Assembly (NCBI RefSeq): GCF_013369485.1
Contig: NZ_JABWEB010000014.1
Location: 62,001 to 126,000 of the forward strand
DNA: 64,000 nt
Direction of reading: 5' to 3'
Origin: Massilia sp. BJB1822
Lineage (GTDB): Bacteria > Pseudomonadota > Gammaproteobacteria > Burkholderiales > Burkholderiaceae_D
Position numbers and translations under genes: made by a program. The notes beneath the pieces are model-generated. The model saw only the letters and a list, made by a program, of their open reading frames with translations. It had not been told where the DNA came from and did not search any database. Shown in pieces: positions 7,485 to 15,604 of the stretch. Position 1 is the stretch's first letter. Each line of letters begins with the position of its first letter.

Positions 7485-8819
7485 TTACTCGCCGCGCCGC
7501 TCATGCGAACCGGCGCGGTCCACCAGCAGCAGGCGGCTGGGGCTGCCCTTGCCGCGCACATTGACGACGGCATTGCCGGCACCGTTGACCACCACATCGG
7601 CGTTGCCGGCCAGTAGGCCACGCCCGTTCAGGCTGCCCGAACCGCTAAGGCGGGCATCCAGGGTATTCACCCGGCCGCTCAGCGTGACGCCGCCGGGGCC
7701 GCTCATGGTTACTTTGGCGCTGCTGCAATCCGGGCTGGCGATCAGGTCGCCCGAGCCGCGCACCTCGGCTTCCAGCGAATCGCTGACCTTGCTCAGATGG
7801 ATATTGCCCGGCCCGCGGTTGCGGGTCAGGGCGCGGCCCACTTGCAGGGACTGGGCGTTCAGGCTGCCCGAGCCGCTGACTTCGGCATTCAGCGAGCCGC
7901 TGCTGCCCGACAATTCCATGCTGCCGGCGCTGCTCATCACCACACGGCTGGTCTGGGCTTGCAGGCCGCGCGCTTCCAGGTCGCCGGAACCGTGGATTTC
8001 AGCGTCGAATTGCTTGATGCTGCCGGCCACGCAGGCATTGCCCGCGCTCTTCAGCACGGCGGTCACGCTTTCCACCGCCAGCGTGCAGGCTTCCAGATCG
8101 CCCGAGCCGGACAGGCTGGCGCGGATTTCGCGGCTGCGGCCGCGCAGCGTCAGGTCGCCGGGGCCGTTCAGTATGGCGTTGACGCGGTTGGTGCGCACAT
8201 CGCTGACTTCCAGGTCGCCCGAGCCGCGCATTTCCACATTCAGATCCTGGCTGACGCTGCCGGCGTGCGCATCGCCGGCGCCGTTAAGCTGCAGATTCAG
8301 CGTACCCACGCGCAGATTGCCGATCCGGATATCGCCGCTGCCGTTGCCGTGCACGGTCAGATCCTGCACCGTGCCGGAAGCGTTCACGTCGCCGGCGCCG
8401 TTGACGTCCAGCCGCAGAGCGCTGCCCTGGAACTGTTCCAGGCTCACATCGCCACTGCCGCCCGTTTTCAGGCTGCGCAGGCTGGGCGCGCCGATATATA
8501 CCGTCACCGGGTCCGCTCCCTTGCCGAACTGGAGATGAAAACCGTTGCGCTTGACGGGGCGCACGACCAGGGTGTCGCCGCTGACAAAGGTTTCGACCTG
8601 TTCCAGCTGTTTGCGCTGGCCTTTCAGTTCGAGCGAGTTGTCGCCCTGGGCGCGCACGATCACGCGGTAGGGGCCGGACAGTTCAATGGCGTTGAAGGCG
8701 CTGACGGCGCGTTTCTCGTCGGTCAGGTCTTTATCGCTGGCGGCGTGGCCGAGGCTGGCGGCGCCCATGCCGAGGACGAGCAGGGAGAGGGCGATGGGGT
8801 GTTTGATCAGTTTTTTCAT
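7485..8819 (-). CDS. Exported GIN-domain (DUF2807) repeat protein
   Basis: 444 aa protein with a signal peptide (MKKLIKHPIALSLLVLGMGA). A GIN/DUF2807 putative-adhesin domain begins near residue 38 with FNAIELSGPYRVIVRAQGD. From about residue 115 to the end it is built of short repeats ending in GSGD, GAGD, GPGD or GSGSL, spaced about 18-20 residues apart, as expected for the coils of a right-handed beta-solenoid. Usual GIN proteins have about 200-250 residues, so this copy has an expanded solenoid. Location is probably periplasmic or outer membrane; function is unknown. It is monocistronic, with a terminator downstream. Confidence 0.8.
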   Translation of the reverse strand: MKKLIKHPIALSLLVLGMGAASLGHAASDKDLTDEKRAVSAFNAIELSGPYRVIVRAQGDNSLELKGQRKQLEQVETFVSGDTLVVRPVKRNGFHLQFGKGADPVTVYIGAPSLRSLKTGGSGDVSLEQFQGSALRLDVNGAGDVNASGTVQDLTVHGNGSGDIRIGNLRVGTLNLQLNGAGDAHAGSVSQDLNVEMRGSGDLEVSDVRTNRVNAILNGPGDLTLRGRSREIRASLSGSGDLEACTLAVESVTAVLKSAGNACVAGSIKQFDAEIHGSGDLEARGLQAQTSRVVMSSAGSMELSGSSGSLNAEVSGSGSLNAQSLQVGRALTRNRGPGNIHLSKVSDSLEAEVRGSGDLIASPDCSSAKVTMSGPGGVTLSGRVNTLDARLSGSGSLNGRGLLAGNADVVVNGAGNAVVNVRGKGSPSRLLLVDRAGSHERRGE

Positions 8820-8959
8820 TTTTTTGTCACTGTTCAGGGCTGGTGGAATCTGAACGATATGACAAAAAAGCGCCGCTGTCCGTCGCGATGGCGACGGAGC
8901 AGCAAATTCCGGGCATCAGTTGCAGGAAATGATGACTGAACGGTAAGGCTGGGATGGCG

Positions 8960-9289
8960 TCAGCGCGTCAATTCCAGCTGGGTCGCCAGGGTGGATTGGT
9001 GGTGTTTGACGGCTTCCACGGCCTCGGCATGGACTTCGGCGCGGCTGCGGCCAATGGCTTGTGGCGCAGCGGCCGGCGCGGCGCTGGACGTTGCAGCCGC
9101 GGCCTGGCCCGCGCTGGCGAGCTGGAGGCCGCCGCTCTTGCCCTCGGCCGTCCTGGCGGTTGCGGGCTGGGTTTTAACGGGCTGGGCGGCGGGCGCGGCA
9201 TCGGCGGGTGCGGCGCTGGCGCCGGACATGGCCAAAGCGGCGAAGGCAGCGGTGGCGGCCAGTGCGGCCTGCAGTTTATTCACGGTCAT
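8960..9289 (-). CDS. Small exported Ala-rich protein, DUF4148-like
   Basis: 109 aa; ATG 9287-9289 is preceded by AGGAG at good spacing. A signal peptide (MTVNKLQAALAATAAFAALA) is followed by a long Ala/Pro/Thr-rich region. A short C-terminal segment, SRAEVHAEAVEAVKHH, resembles the DUF4148 proteins common in Burkholderiales, although the match is short. Divergent from the LysR gene and possibly regulated by it. Function unknown. Confidence 0.6.
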   Translation of the reverse strand: MTVNKLQAALAATAAFAALAMSGASAAPADAAPAAQPVKTQPATARTAEGKSGGLQLASAGQAAAATSSAAPAAAPQAIGRSRAEVHAEAVEAVKHHQSTLATQLELTR

Positions 9290-9440
9290 GGTGCTTCTCC
9301 TGAGTTGGGAAGGCGGGCGGCTGCCCGACGATGGAGGCAGTTTATCGATTGCGGTTCCCGCAAAAAAGGCGAATAATCGCAATGCACAATTTCTGAATCA
9401 GAAATGATAAAAAGCGGATAAAAAGCGGGAGATGGGAGCT

Positions 9441-10358
9441 ATGGACAGGTTGCAATCGATGCGCGTGTTCGCCAAAGTGGTGGAGCAGGGCAGCTTTGCC
9501 CGGGCCGGCGGCGCGCTGGAGATGTCGAACGCCGTTGTCACCCGCCATGTGGCCGACCTGGAGCAGCACCTCGGCACGCGCCTCTTGAACCGCACCACGC
9601 GCCGCCTCTCGCTGACCGAAACCGGCCAGCACTATCTGGACCGCGTGCGCCAGATCCTCAGCGATATCGACGATGCCGACGCGCTGGCCGGCGCCGCCGT
9701 CAAATGCCCGCAAGGCACCCTGCGCATCTACAGCCATCTTGGCGTGGGCCAGGCGCGGCTGGCGCCCTTGCTGCCGCGCTTTGCCGCCTTGCAGCCGAAT
9801 ATCGTGCTCGACCTGACCTTGTCCGACCGCGCCGTCGATCTGGTGGAAGACGGCTTCGACGTCGGCTTCTTCACCGGCTTGCAGAAAATCGACAACTCGA
9901 TGATCGCGCGCCGCCTGGCCACTTCGAATGTGATTCTGTGCGCCTCGCCCGCCTATGTGGCGCGGCGCGGCCTGCCGCAAACGCCGCAGGAATTGAGCCG
10001 GCACGATTGCCTGAACTACGCCTATGAGCAGGTGCGCCATTCCTGGCCCGTGCATTGCGGCGAGTCGGAGGAACGCGTGCCCATCACCAGCAAGATGATT
10101 TCCAATGACGCCGAAGTGCTGCGCCAGGCCGCCCTGGCTGGCATGGGCATCGTGATGCGCAGTTCGTACACGCTGAAGGACGATCTGGTGGAGGGCCGCC
10201 TGGTGCGCGTGCTGGCGGAGCATTGTTCGGGCAAGCTGGGCATTTTCATGGTGTATCCGAGCCGGCGCTTCCTGTCGGCCAAGGTGCGCGCATTCACCGA
10301 TTTTGTCGCGGCCCAGTTTCCCGATCCGGAAGCCGATCCCTGGCTGGAGGAACTCTGA
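9441..10358 (+). CDS. LysR-family transcriptional regulator
   Basis: 305 aa with an N-terminal helix-turn-helix (residues 1-60, MDRLQSMRVFAKVVEQGSF, then MSNAVVTRHVADLEQHLGTR) and a type-2 periplasmic-binding effector domain. It resembles the CrgA/AaeR/DmlR group of LysR proteins. ATG 9441 is chosen over ATG 9432 because GGGAG lies nine bases upstream. It diverges from the small exported protein gene at 8960-9289, the most likely local target; the effector is unknown. Confidence 0.88.
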   Translation: MDRLQSMRVFAKVVEQGSFARAGGALEMSNAVVTRHVADLEQHLGTRLLNRTTRRLSLTETGQHYLDRVRQILSDIDDADALAGAAVKCPQGTLRIYSHLGVGQARLAPLLPRFAALQPNIVLDLTLSDRAVDLVEDGFDVGFFTGLQKIDNSMIARRLATSNVILCASPAYVARRGLPQTPQELSRHDCLNYAYEQVRHSWPVHCGESEERVPITSKMISNDAEVLRQAALAGMGIVMRSSYTLKDDLVEGRLVRVLAEHCSGKLGIFMVYPSRRFLSAKVRAFTDFVAAQFPDPEADPWLEEL

Positions 10359-10451
10359 TGCAGGCAGTTGTTTTGGCGCCTCTTTCCCTAGGCGAAAACG
10401 TATGGGAATTTACGTCACAATGTCATAATGTGCTGGTCAGGGAGCACAACT

Positions 10452-10637
10452 ATGATCAAGTACATAGGGAAGAGAACGACCGACGACGGCGGGACGATCT
10501 ATGTGTTTCTCATCAATGGTTTGCAAAAAGAAATTCGGGAAAGCGCCTTGAAACAATATCCCGGCTGCTACGAGGCCTTGCCGGCTTCGGCCAAGGCGCA
10601 GATCAATGCAAACCGCGCATGGATGCGCAAGCTGTAG
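10452..10637 (+). CDS. Hypothetical small protein (61 aa)
   Basis: 61 aa soluble, basic protein starting MIKYIGKRTTDDGG and ending NANRAWMRKL. A GGGAG element lies eight bases before ATG 10452. Its last 19 bases overlap the next reading frame, suggesting coupling. I do not recognise the family; the good ribosome site and the overlap support that it is expressed. Confidence 0.6.
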   Translation: MIKYIGKRTTDDGGTIYVFLINGLQKEIRESALKQYPGCYEALPASAKAQINANRAWMRKL

Positions 10638-11140
10638 CGAGGGGCCAGCGTCCACGCGGCCTCCGGCGCCTGCTGCGCCCTGTGCTGGGCGCGGGCCTGC
10701 TGGCTCTGGCGGGTGCGGCTCACGCTGAACCGCCCACCACCTTCGGCACCATTATCGGTTCCGGCCTGCTGTGCCAGGACCAGACGTCCAACCGCTACTA
10801 TTTCGACTATATGGTGAAGTTCTTCGGCCAGCCCTACCGGCGCGAAGGCGGCGCTTACTGGTTCCGCACGCCCGATGCGCGGCTGTGGGGCCAGGAGATC
10901 CTGGAAGTCATGGTCAGCGACGAGAGCTATGCCTACAGCTTCGTCGGCGCGGTGGCCGAGGCCACGCCGGAAAAGATGGAAGAAGCCATTCTGGCGCAGG
11001 TCGGCCTGCGGTATGCGAAAATCGAGAATTCGCGCTTTCCGGTAAGGGAGGCGAAACCGGGTAGCCGCATCGTCTATTTCAATACCCGGTCCAAGATTTA
11101 CTGCGCCAAGTTCAAGCCTTTGCCGCCAGCGCTGCGCTAG
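10619..11140 (+). CDS. Hypothetical exported protein (173 aa)
   Basis: 173 aa. A basic N-terminus followed by a hydrophobic stretch ending AGAAHA (residues about 18-37) looks like a signal peptide. The mature part carries TFGTIIGSGLLCQDQTSN and a second cysteine near the end (RSKIYCAKFKPLPP), which could form a disulphide. The start ATG 10619 overlaps the upstream small gene; a start further upstream in frame would lack a good ribosome site. No family recognised. Confidence 0.6.
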   Translation: MDAQAVARGQRPRGLRRLLRPVLGAGLLALAGAAHAEPPTTFGTIIGSGLLCQDQTSNRYYFDYMVKFFGQPYRREGGAYWFRTPDARLWGQEILEVMVSDESYAYSFVGAVAEATPEKMEEAILAQVGLRYAKIENSRFPVREAKPGSRIVYFNTRSKIYCAKFKPLPPALR

Positions 11141-11173
11141 CGGCGGCTGGACCGGCCTACCTCCAGGGTGTTC

Positions 11174-12967
11174 ATGTACACGCAATTCTTTCAACTGAAA
11201 CAGTCGCCGTTTTCCATCGCGCCCGATCCGCGCTACCTGTTCATGAGCGAACGCCACCGCGAAGCGCTGGCCCATCTGCTGTATGGCGTGGGGAGCGGCG
11301 GCGGCTTCGTCCTGCTCACGGGCGAGATCGGTGCGGGCAAGACCACGGTGTGCCGCTGCTTCATGGAGCAGATCCCCGCGAATTGCAAGCTGGCCTATAT
11401 CTTCAATCCCAAGCTGACGGTGGAAGAGCTGCTGCTGTCGGTGTGCGATGAATTCGGCATCGTCTTGCCGCCGCAGGGGACGGGGGCGGTCAGCGTGAAA
11501 GGCTATGTGGATGCGATCAACGCTTATCTGTTGGCCAGCCACGCCCAGGGCAAGAATAATGTGCTCATCATCGACGAGGCGCAGAACCTGTCGCCCGAAG
11601 TGCTGGAGCAATTGCGCCTGCTGACCAATCTGGAAACCAGCGAGCGCAAGCTGCTGCAGATTATCCTGATCGGCCAGCCGGAATTGCGCGCCATGCTGGC
11701 GCGTCCCGAACTGGAGCAGCTGGCGCAGCGCGTAATCGCGCGCTACCACCTGGGCTCCTTGTCGGTGGACGAGGTGGGCAGCTATGTGCGCCATCGTCTG
11801 GCCGTAGCGGGATCGGCCGGCGCCTCGCCTTTCGGCACCAAGCTGATGGCTGCCATTCACCGCCTCAGCAAAGGCGTGCCGCGCCGCGTCAACCTGTTGT
11901 GCGACCGCGCGCTGCTCGGCGCTTACGTCGAAGGCAAGGCGCAGGTGACGCGGCAGATTCTGAGCAAGGCGGCGCAGGAAGTGTTCGGCGGTGAAGATGC
12001 GCCGCGCGCGCGCGGCGTGTGGCCGTATGCGGCGGCAGGCCTGCTGGCGGGCGTGGCGCTGACCGGCGCGGCCGCGTGGCAGCTGTTGCCGGTGGGTGCG
12101 GGCAAGGGTGCTGCATCCACCCCGGCCACCGCGCGCGCAGCGCAAGCCTCGGGCAAGCTGGCCGCTTCCGCGCCGGCACCAGCAGGGCGGAAGGCGACTG
12201 CTCAAGCGGCGCCAGGACAGGTGGCGCAGGAACGGCCTGCCGCTGCGGCGAATGCGCCGCAAGGCGCGGCCCAGAGCATTGCTGCTTCCGCTGCGGCCGG
12301 ACCCGGCACGGCGTCCACGATTGGCGGCGCAGCTGCGGTGAGCGGCGTGGCTGCCGATGCGGCGCTGCGCCAGTTATCGGCGCTGTGGGGCAATGAGCTG
12401 GCTGATGGCGAGGGCTGCATGGCGGCGGCGAAGAAGAATCTGCGTTGCCTGCAAGGGAAGGGCGGCCTGGCCGAGCTGCGCCTGCTGGATCGCCCCGCTG
12501 CGCTGAGGCTGCGCGGCGAAGATCCGATCACGGCGCGCTATGTGCTGCTGACGGCGCTGGACGGCAAGCAGGCGACACTGCTGCTTGGCGGCAAGCAGCA
12601 AGTCATGTCTTTGCCGGCGCTGGAAGCTGCAATGGATGGCAGTTACGTCACGCTCTGGCGCGCCCACCGCAGCTGGCGCGACGAGGTGTCGGCCGGCGAT
12701 CGCGGTCCCGATGTCGACTGGCTGGCGCGCCGCTTCGCGCAGATGCACGGCCTGAAAAAGCCCGCCGACAACCAGGCGCTGGAAGGCGCCACGCTGCGCC
12801 TGCTGCGCGAATTCCAGGGCGCGCAGGGCTTGAAGGCCGATGGCGTGGCCGGACCCAAGACCTTCATCCGACTGAGCCAGCTCGCCGGCGTGCCGGAGCC
12901 GCGCTTGCGCGAACAGGCGAGGGTGACGGCAAGTGCCGCCAATGCGGATGGCGCAAGCGCTCAGTAG
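11174..12967 (+). CDS. gspA: ExeA/GspA-type AAA ATPase with peptidoglycan-binding domain
   Basis: 597 aa inner-membrane protein that, with GspB, helps place the type II secretin in the cell wall. The N-terminal AAA domain (residues 1-270) shows Walker A GEIGAGKTT at 50-58 and Walker B NVLIIDEAQ near 130. A membrane segment follows near 285-300. A long Ala/Pro-rich linker then leads to a C-terminal peptidoglycan-binding domain (about 510-580, LLREFQGAQGLKADGVAGPK). ATG 11174 (MYTQFFQLKQSPFSI) is preferred over GTG 11168. Its end overlaps a convergent gene by seven bases. Confidence 0.85.
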   Translation: MYTQFFQLKQSPFSIAPDPRYLFMSERHREALAHLLYGVGSGGGFVLLTGEIGAGKTTVCRCFMEQIPANCKLAYIFNPKLTVEELLLSVCDEFGIVLPPQGTGAVSVKGYVDAINAYLLASHAQGKNNVLIIDEAQNLSPEVLEQLRLLTNLETSERKLLQIILIGQPELRAMLARPELEQLAQRVIARYHLGSLSVDEVGSYVRHRLAVAGSAGASPFGTKLMAAIHRLSKGVPRRVNLLCDRALLGAYVEGKAQVTRQILSKAAQEVFGGEDAPRARGVWPYAAAGLLAGVALTGAAAWQLLPVGAGKGAASTPATARAAQASGKLAASAPAPAGRKATAQAAPGQVAQERPAAAANAPQGAAQSIAASAAAGPGTASTIGGAAAVSGVAADAALRQLSALWGNELADGEGCMAAAKKNLRCLQGKGGLAELRLLDRPAALRLRGEDPITARYVLLTALDGKQATLLLGGKQQVMSLPALEAAMDGSYVTLWRAHRSWRDEVSAGDRGPDVDWLARRFAQMHGLKKPADNQALEGATLRLLREFQGAQGLKADGVAGPKTFIRLSQLAGVPEPRLREQARVTASAANADGASAQ

Positions 12968-13317
12968 GTGGCGCTTCTTGCCGGTTCCTGCGTGTCCGGT
13001 CGGCGGGCGTGCAGGATTTGCAGCTTGTTTTGCAGCTGGCGCTCGGTAACGTAGGCGAGTACGGCTTTTCCGCCCGCCTGCCGATACTGAACCTGATAGT
13101 AGGTGTAAGGGAAGAAGAGGCCGCAGCGCGCCGTGACGCGGCGCACCACGGTCAGCGTGGTGCCGGCCGGAATACGCTGCTGTGGCGCATTGCTGGTGCA
13201 GAACAAGCCGCTGCGCGTGGCGGCATTGGCGGAGGCATCGGTGCTCAGTGTGCCCGTTTGAGCGAAGGCGAGAGGCGCGGCAAACGCGGCGCAGGTCAGA
13301 AATAGTAGCTTAGGCAC
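12961..13317 (-). CDS. Hypothetical exported protein, possibly SH3-like
   Basis: 118 aa with a signal peptide (MPKLLFLTCAAFAAPLAFAQ) and two cysteines in the mature part (LFCTSN and RCGLFFPY) that could form a disulphide. Segments such as GTTLTVVRRVTARCG followed by YYQVQYRQAGGKAVLAYV have the alternating pattern of a bacterial SH3 fold. It lies antisense between gspA and gspB and overlaps the end of gspA. Function unknown. Confidence 0.6.
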   Translation of the reverse strand: MPKLLFLTCAAFAAPLAFAQTGTLSTDASANAATRSGLFCTSNAPQQRIPAGTTLTVVRRVTARCGLFFPYTYYQVQYRQAGGKAVLAYVTERQLQNKLQILHARRPDTQEPARSATY

Positions 13318-13496
13318 GGCATGCTTTCAGTAAGATTGTTAGTTGGCTACTGTGTATTTATGACAATTTGATTTCAATTGTGCCATGGGGGCCGGAAATT
13401 GAATCTCTCCAAATGAAACTTTTGGCGCAAATGACACACTCCTTACGGTAGAGTGTCGAGCGGCAAGCGCCCCTAGCGAGACCAGATTAAGAAACT

Positions 13497-14195
13497 ATGT
13501 CCTATATTCTTGAAGCATTGCAGAAGGCCCAGGCCGAGCGGCAGCTTGGCGAAGCGCCGACCATCCATGCCCCCACGCTGGAACGCGGCGTCGCGCGTAC
13601 CGCCCGCAACGGCAAGCGTCCGTTGGTATTGGCCCTGATTCTGATGTCGGCCGCCGTGGCGGGCTTGCTGGCCATGCTCCTGCGCTCCCAGCCGCAGCCG
13701 CCAGCGCCTGCTCCAGCCGCGCCGACGCCGGCACCTGTGCCGGCCGTTCCGCCAGCCGCTGCTGCGCTCCCGGCTCCGGCCCCGGTCCCTGCCGCGCAGG
13801 AAGCCGTGAGTGCGCCAACCGCCGCGCCGGCATCCCCCAAAGCCAGCGAGCTTGCCGAAGCGCCCAAGCCTGCAGCCAAGGCAGCCGCCAAACCAGCGCC
13901 CGCACAGGTCGCGGTAGAAGAGGGTAAAGCCCCGGTAGCCTCTACCCAGGCCGCCGAACAGGAGGAGCGCGCCCAGCTGCTGCGCGAACTGCCGGAACCG
14001 ATCCAGCGCGCCATTCCGCAGATTTCCATGAGCGGCTATATGTATTCGAAGAACCCGGCCGACCGCCTGATCCTGATCGACAAGGTGCTGCGCCGCGAAG
14101 GCGAGGAGGTGGCGCCCGGCCTGGTGCTGGAAAAGCTGCAAGCCAAGGGTGCGGTGTTCAGCTTCCGCGGCTACCGCTACCGCGTTCCCTATTGA
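13497..14195 (+). CDS. gspB: General secretion pathway protein GspB
   Basis: 232 aa. The N-terminus MSYILEALQKAQAERQLG and a membrane helix at about 43-62 are typical of GspB/ExeB. A Pro/Ala-rich periplasmic linker leads to the C-terminal GspB domain (from about residue 170: ISMSGYMYSKNPADRLILID and ending RGYRYRVPY). It partners GspA in secretin assembly. The usual gspAB order is kept but an antisense gene separates the two, so gspB probably has its own promoter in 13318-13496. Confidence 0.88.
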   Translation: MSYILEALQKAQAERQLGEAPTIHAPTLERGVARTARNGKRPLVLALILMSAAVAGLLAMLLRSQPQPPAPAPAAPTPAPVPAVPPAAAALPAPAPVPAAQEAVSAPTAAPASPKASELAEAPKPAAKAAAKPAPAQVAVEEGKAPVASTQAAEQEERAQLLRELPEPIQRAIPQISMSGYMYSKNPADRLILIDKVLRREGEEVAPGLVLEKLQAKGAVFSFRGYRYRVPY

Positions 14196-14246
14196 TAGTC
14201 TGGCGCTGCGTATAATGGCGCCAGGTCATACAAGGGGAGTACAGCA

Positions 14247-14780
14247 ATGCAGCGAGAGAATTCCGCGTCCGCGCGCCGGGTGCTTGGCGTGGTGGGACGT
14301 TCCGGCAGCGGCAAGACCACCCTGCTCGAATATCTCGTTGCGCGCCTGGCGGAGCAGGGCCGCAAGGTCAATATCGTCAAGCATAGCCACCACGATATCG
14401 AACTGGAGCCGCCGAGCAAGGACAGCGCCCGCTTGCGCCGCGCCGGCGCCGCCGAAGTGATGATCGCCTCGCCCTTCCGCTTCGCCGTGATCCGCGAGTT
14501 GCGCGGCGCCGAAGAGCCGGGCATGGAAGAGCAGTTGTCCCGCCTCTCGCCTGCCGATCTGACCCTGATCGAAGGCTTCAAAACCTGGCCCATGCCCAAG
14601 CTGGAAGTGTTCCGCCGCAGCGTGGGACAGACCCCGCTCTACCTGGGCGACGACAGCATCGTGGCCGTGGCCTCGGATGAAGGCCGGCCGGCCGAACTGC
14701 CCGCCACAGTTGCCTGGCTCGACCTGAATCATCCGGAACAGGTGCTGGACTGGCTATCCGCCCGGCTGAACAATTTTTAA
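14247..14780 (+). CDS. mobB: Molybdopterin-guanine dinucleotide biosynthesis adaptor MobB
   Basis: 177 aa P-loop GTPase-like protein with Walker A GRSGSGKTTLLEYL near residue 15 and the family hallmark NIVKHSHHDIELEPPSKDS near 45. It binds GTP and assists MobA in attaching GMP to molybdopterin. ATG 14247 has AGGGGAG upstream. No other molybdenum-cofactor gene is nearby. Confidence 0.92.
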   Translation: MQRENSASARRVLGVVGRSGSGKTTLLEYLVARLAEQGRKVNIVKHSHHDIELEPPSKDSARLRRAGAAEVMIASPFRFAVIRELRGAEEPGMEEQLSRLSPADLTLIEGFKTWPMPKLEVFRRSVGQTPLYLGDDSIVAVASDEGRPAELPATVAWLDLNHPEQVLDWLSARLNNF

Positions 14781-14845
14781 GCAACAGCCTAAAGTCTCCG
14801 GAAAAACAGCCGTTACAGGAGGATACGCCTCAATGGAGAATCCTC

Positions 14846-15052
14846 ATGGACGTTTCAGGTATTGCCCGGCTGGCCACGACTATCGCTGACACTGGCATCC
14901 GCCAGGAAGTGGGTGTCGCCGTGCTCAAAAAAGCGCAGGAAGTGCAGGCATCGAGTGCCGCCGCCCTGATCGAAGCTATTCCGCCAGTGCCATCGGCCGG
15001 CTCAGCCAATCTGCCACCGAATCTCGGCACCCGCATCAACACCACGGCTTGA
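14846..15052 (+). CDS. YjfB-family protein (putative motility-associated)
   Basis: 68 aa, MDVSGIARLATTIADTG with the family-typical QEVGVAVLKKAQEVQASSA block, matching the small YjfB family annotated as putative motility proteins. ATG 14846 has GGAG seven bases upstream. It stands alone, with a terminator downstream. Role not established. Confidence 0.75.
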   Translation: MDVSGIARLATTIADTGIRQEVGVAVLKKAQEVQASSAAALIEAIPPVPSAGSANLPPNLGTRINTTA

Positions 15053-15124
15053 ATACAGCAAGCCGCTGGCGGACGCGCCACCCAGGCGCGGCGCTCTGCT
15101 GCGCCGCACCGTCGAAATAATGAA

Positions 15125-15161
15125 AACCCGGCAATACACTCAAGTGTTGCCGGGTTTTTTT
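15125..15161 (+). terminator. Intrinsic terminator before the bufferin operon
   Basis: A GC-rich stem (AACCCGGCAA...TTGCCGGGTT extended by ACACT/AGTGT with one bulge) is followed by eight T residues. It ends transcription from the mobB/yjfB side and insulates the bufferin operon. Confidence 0.85.
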
Positions 15162-15220
15162 CCGTTAGAATCCCCCGAGGTCGAGCAGCCCTGCCGGGGT
15201 GAAAAAATCTAAAAAATCCG

Positions 15221-15249
15221 TGTAAGGATCGGCAAGGAGTCGGCGACTA
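15221..15249 (+). promoter_or_regulatory. Possible ECF-sigma promoter of the bufferin operon
   Basis: TGTAAGG (15221-15227) and CGACTA (15244-15249) are 16 bases apart, the spacing and character of extracytoplasmic-function sigma promoters. ECF control is known for bufferin operons elsewhere (SigF in Caulobacter). There is no competing sigma70 match between the terminator and bufA. The assignment is tentative. Confidence 0.35.
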
Positions 15250-15302
15250 CCGTTCAGCCGCAGCCCTTCTGCGTCTGAAAGCTAACCCACAAGGAGATAA
15301 GC

Positions 15303-15572
15303 ATGAACAAACGTCAAGCCCTGATCGCCGCCGCCCTGGCTTCCGCCTGTGCCGTCACCACCACCGCCTCCGCTATGGATAACGCCAAAGCCGGCGATAA
15401 AGAGAAATGCTACGGCATCGCCAAAGCCGGCCAGAACGACTGCGCCTCGGCCAACGGCTCCCACTCCTGCGCCGGCCAGGCCAAGGCTGACAACGGCGCC
15501 ACCGAATGGAAATACGTCGCCAAAGGCACGTGCGAAAAAGCCGGCGGCAAAACCGCGCCGCCAGCCAAGTAA
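15303..15572 (+). CDS. bufA: Bufferin precursor peptide BufA (DUF2282 family)
   Basis: 89 aa exported RiPP precursor. A signal peptide (about residues 1-24, ending TASA) precedes the DUF2282 core with four conserved cysteines: KCYGIAKAGQNDC (Cys36, Cys47), SHSCAGQA (Cys56) and GTCEKAGG (Cys77). In described bufferins a multinuclear iron oxidase converts core cysteines to thiooxazoles, giving a periplasmic copper-binding peptide that protects against copper. AAGGAG sits six bases before the ATG. The modification and partner genes follow directly. Confidence 0.88.
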   Translation: MNKRQALIAAALASACAVTTTASAMDNAKAGDKEKCYGIAKAGQNDCASANGSHSCAGQAKADNGATEWKYVAKGTCEKAGGKTAPPAK

Positions 15573-15604
15573 TCGCCGGTACTCCCTCGCTGCGCCAGCC
15601 CATC

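Noticed and set aside
13425..13460. Inverted repeat GACACACT...AGAGTGTC upstream of gspB
   Set aside because: Imperfect, short and without a repeated half-site; not enough to call an operator.
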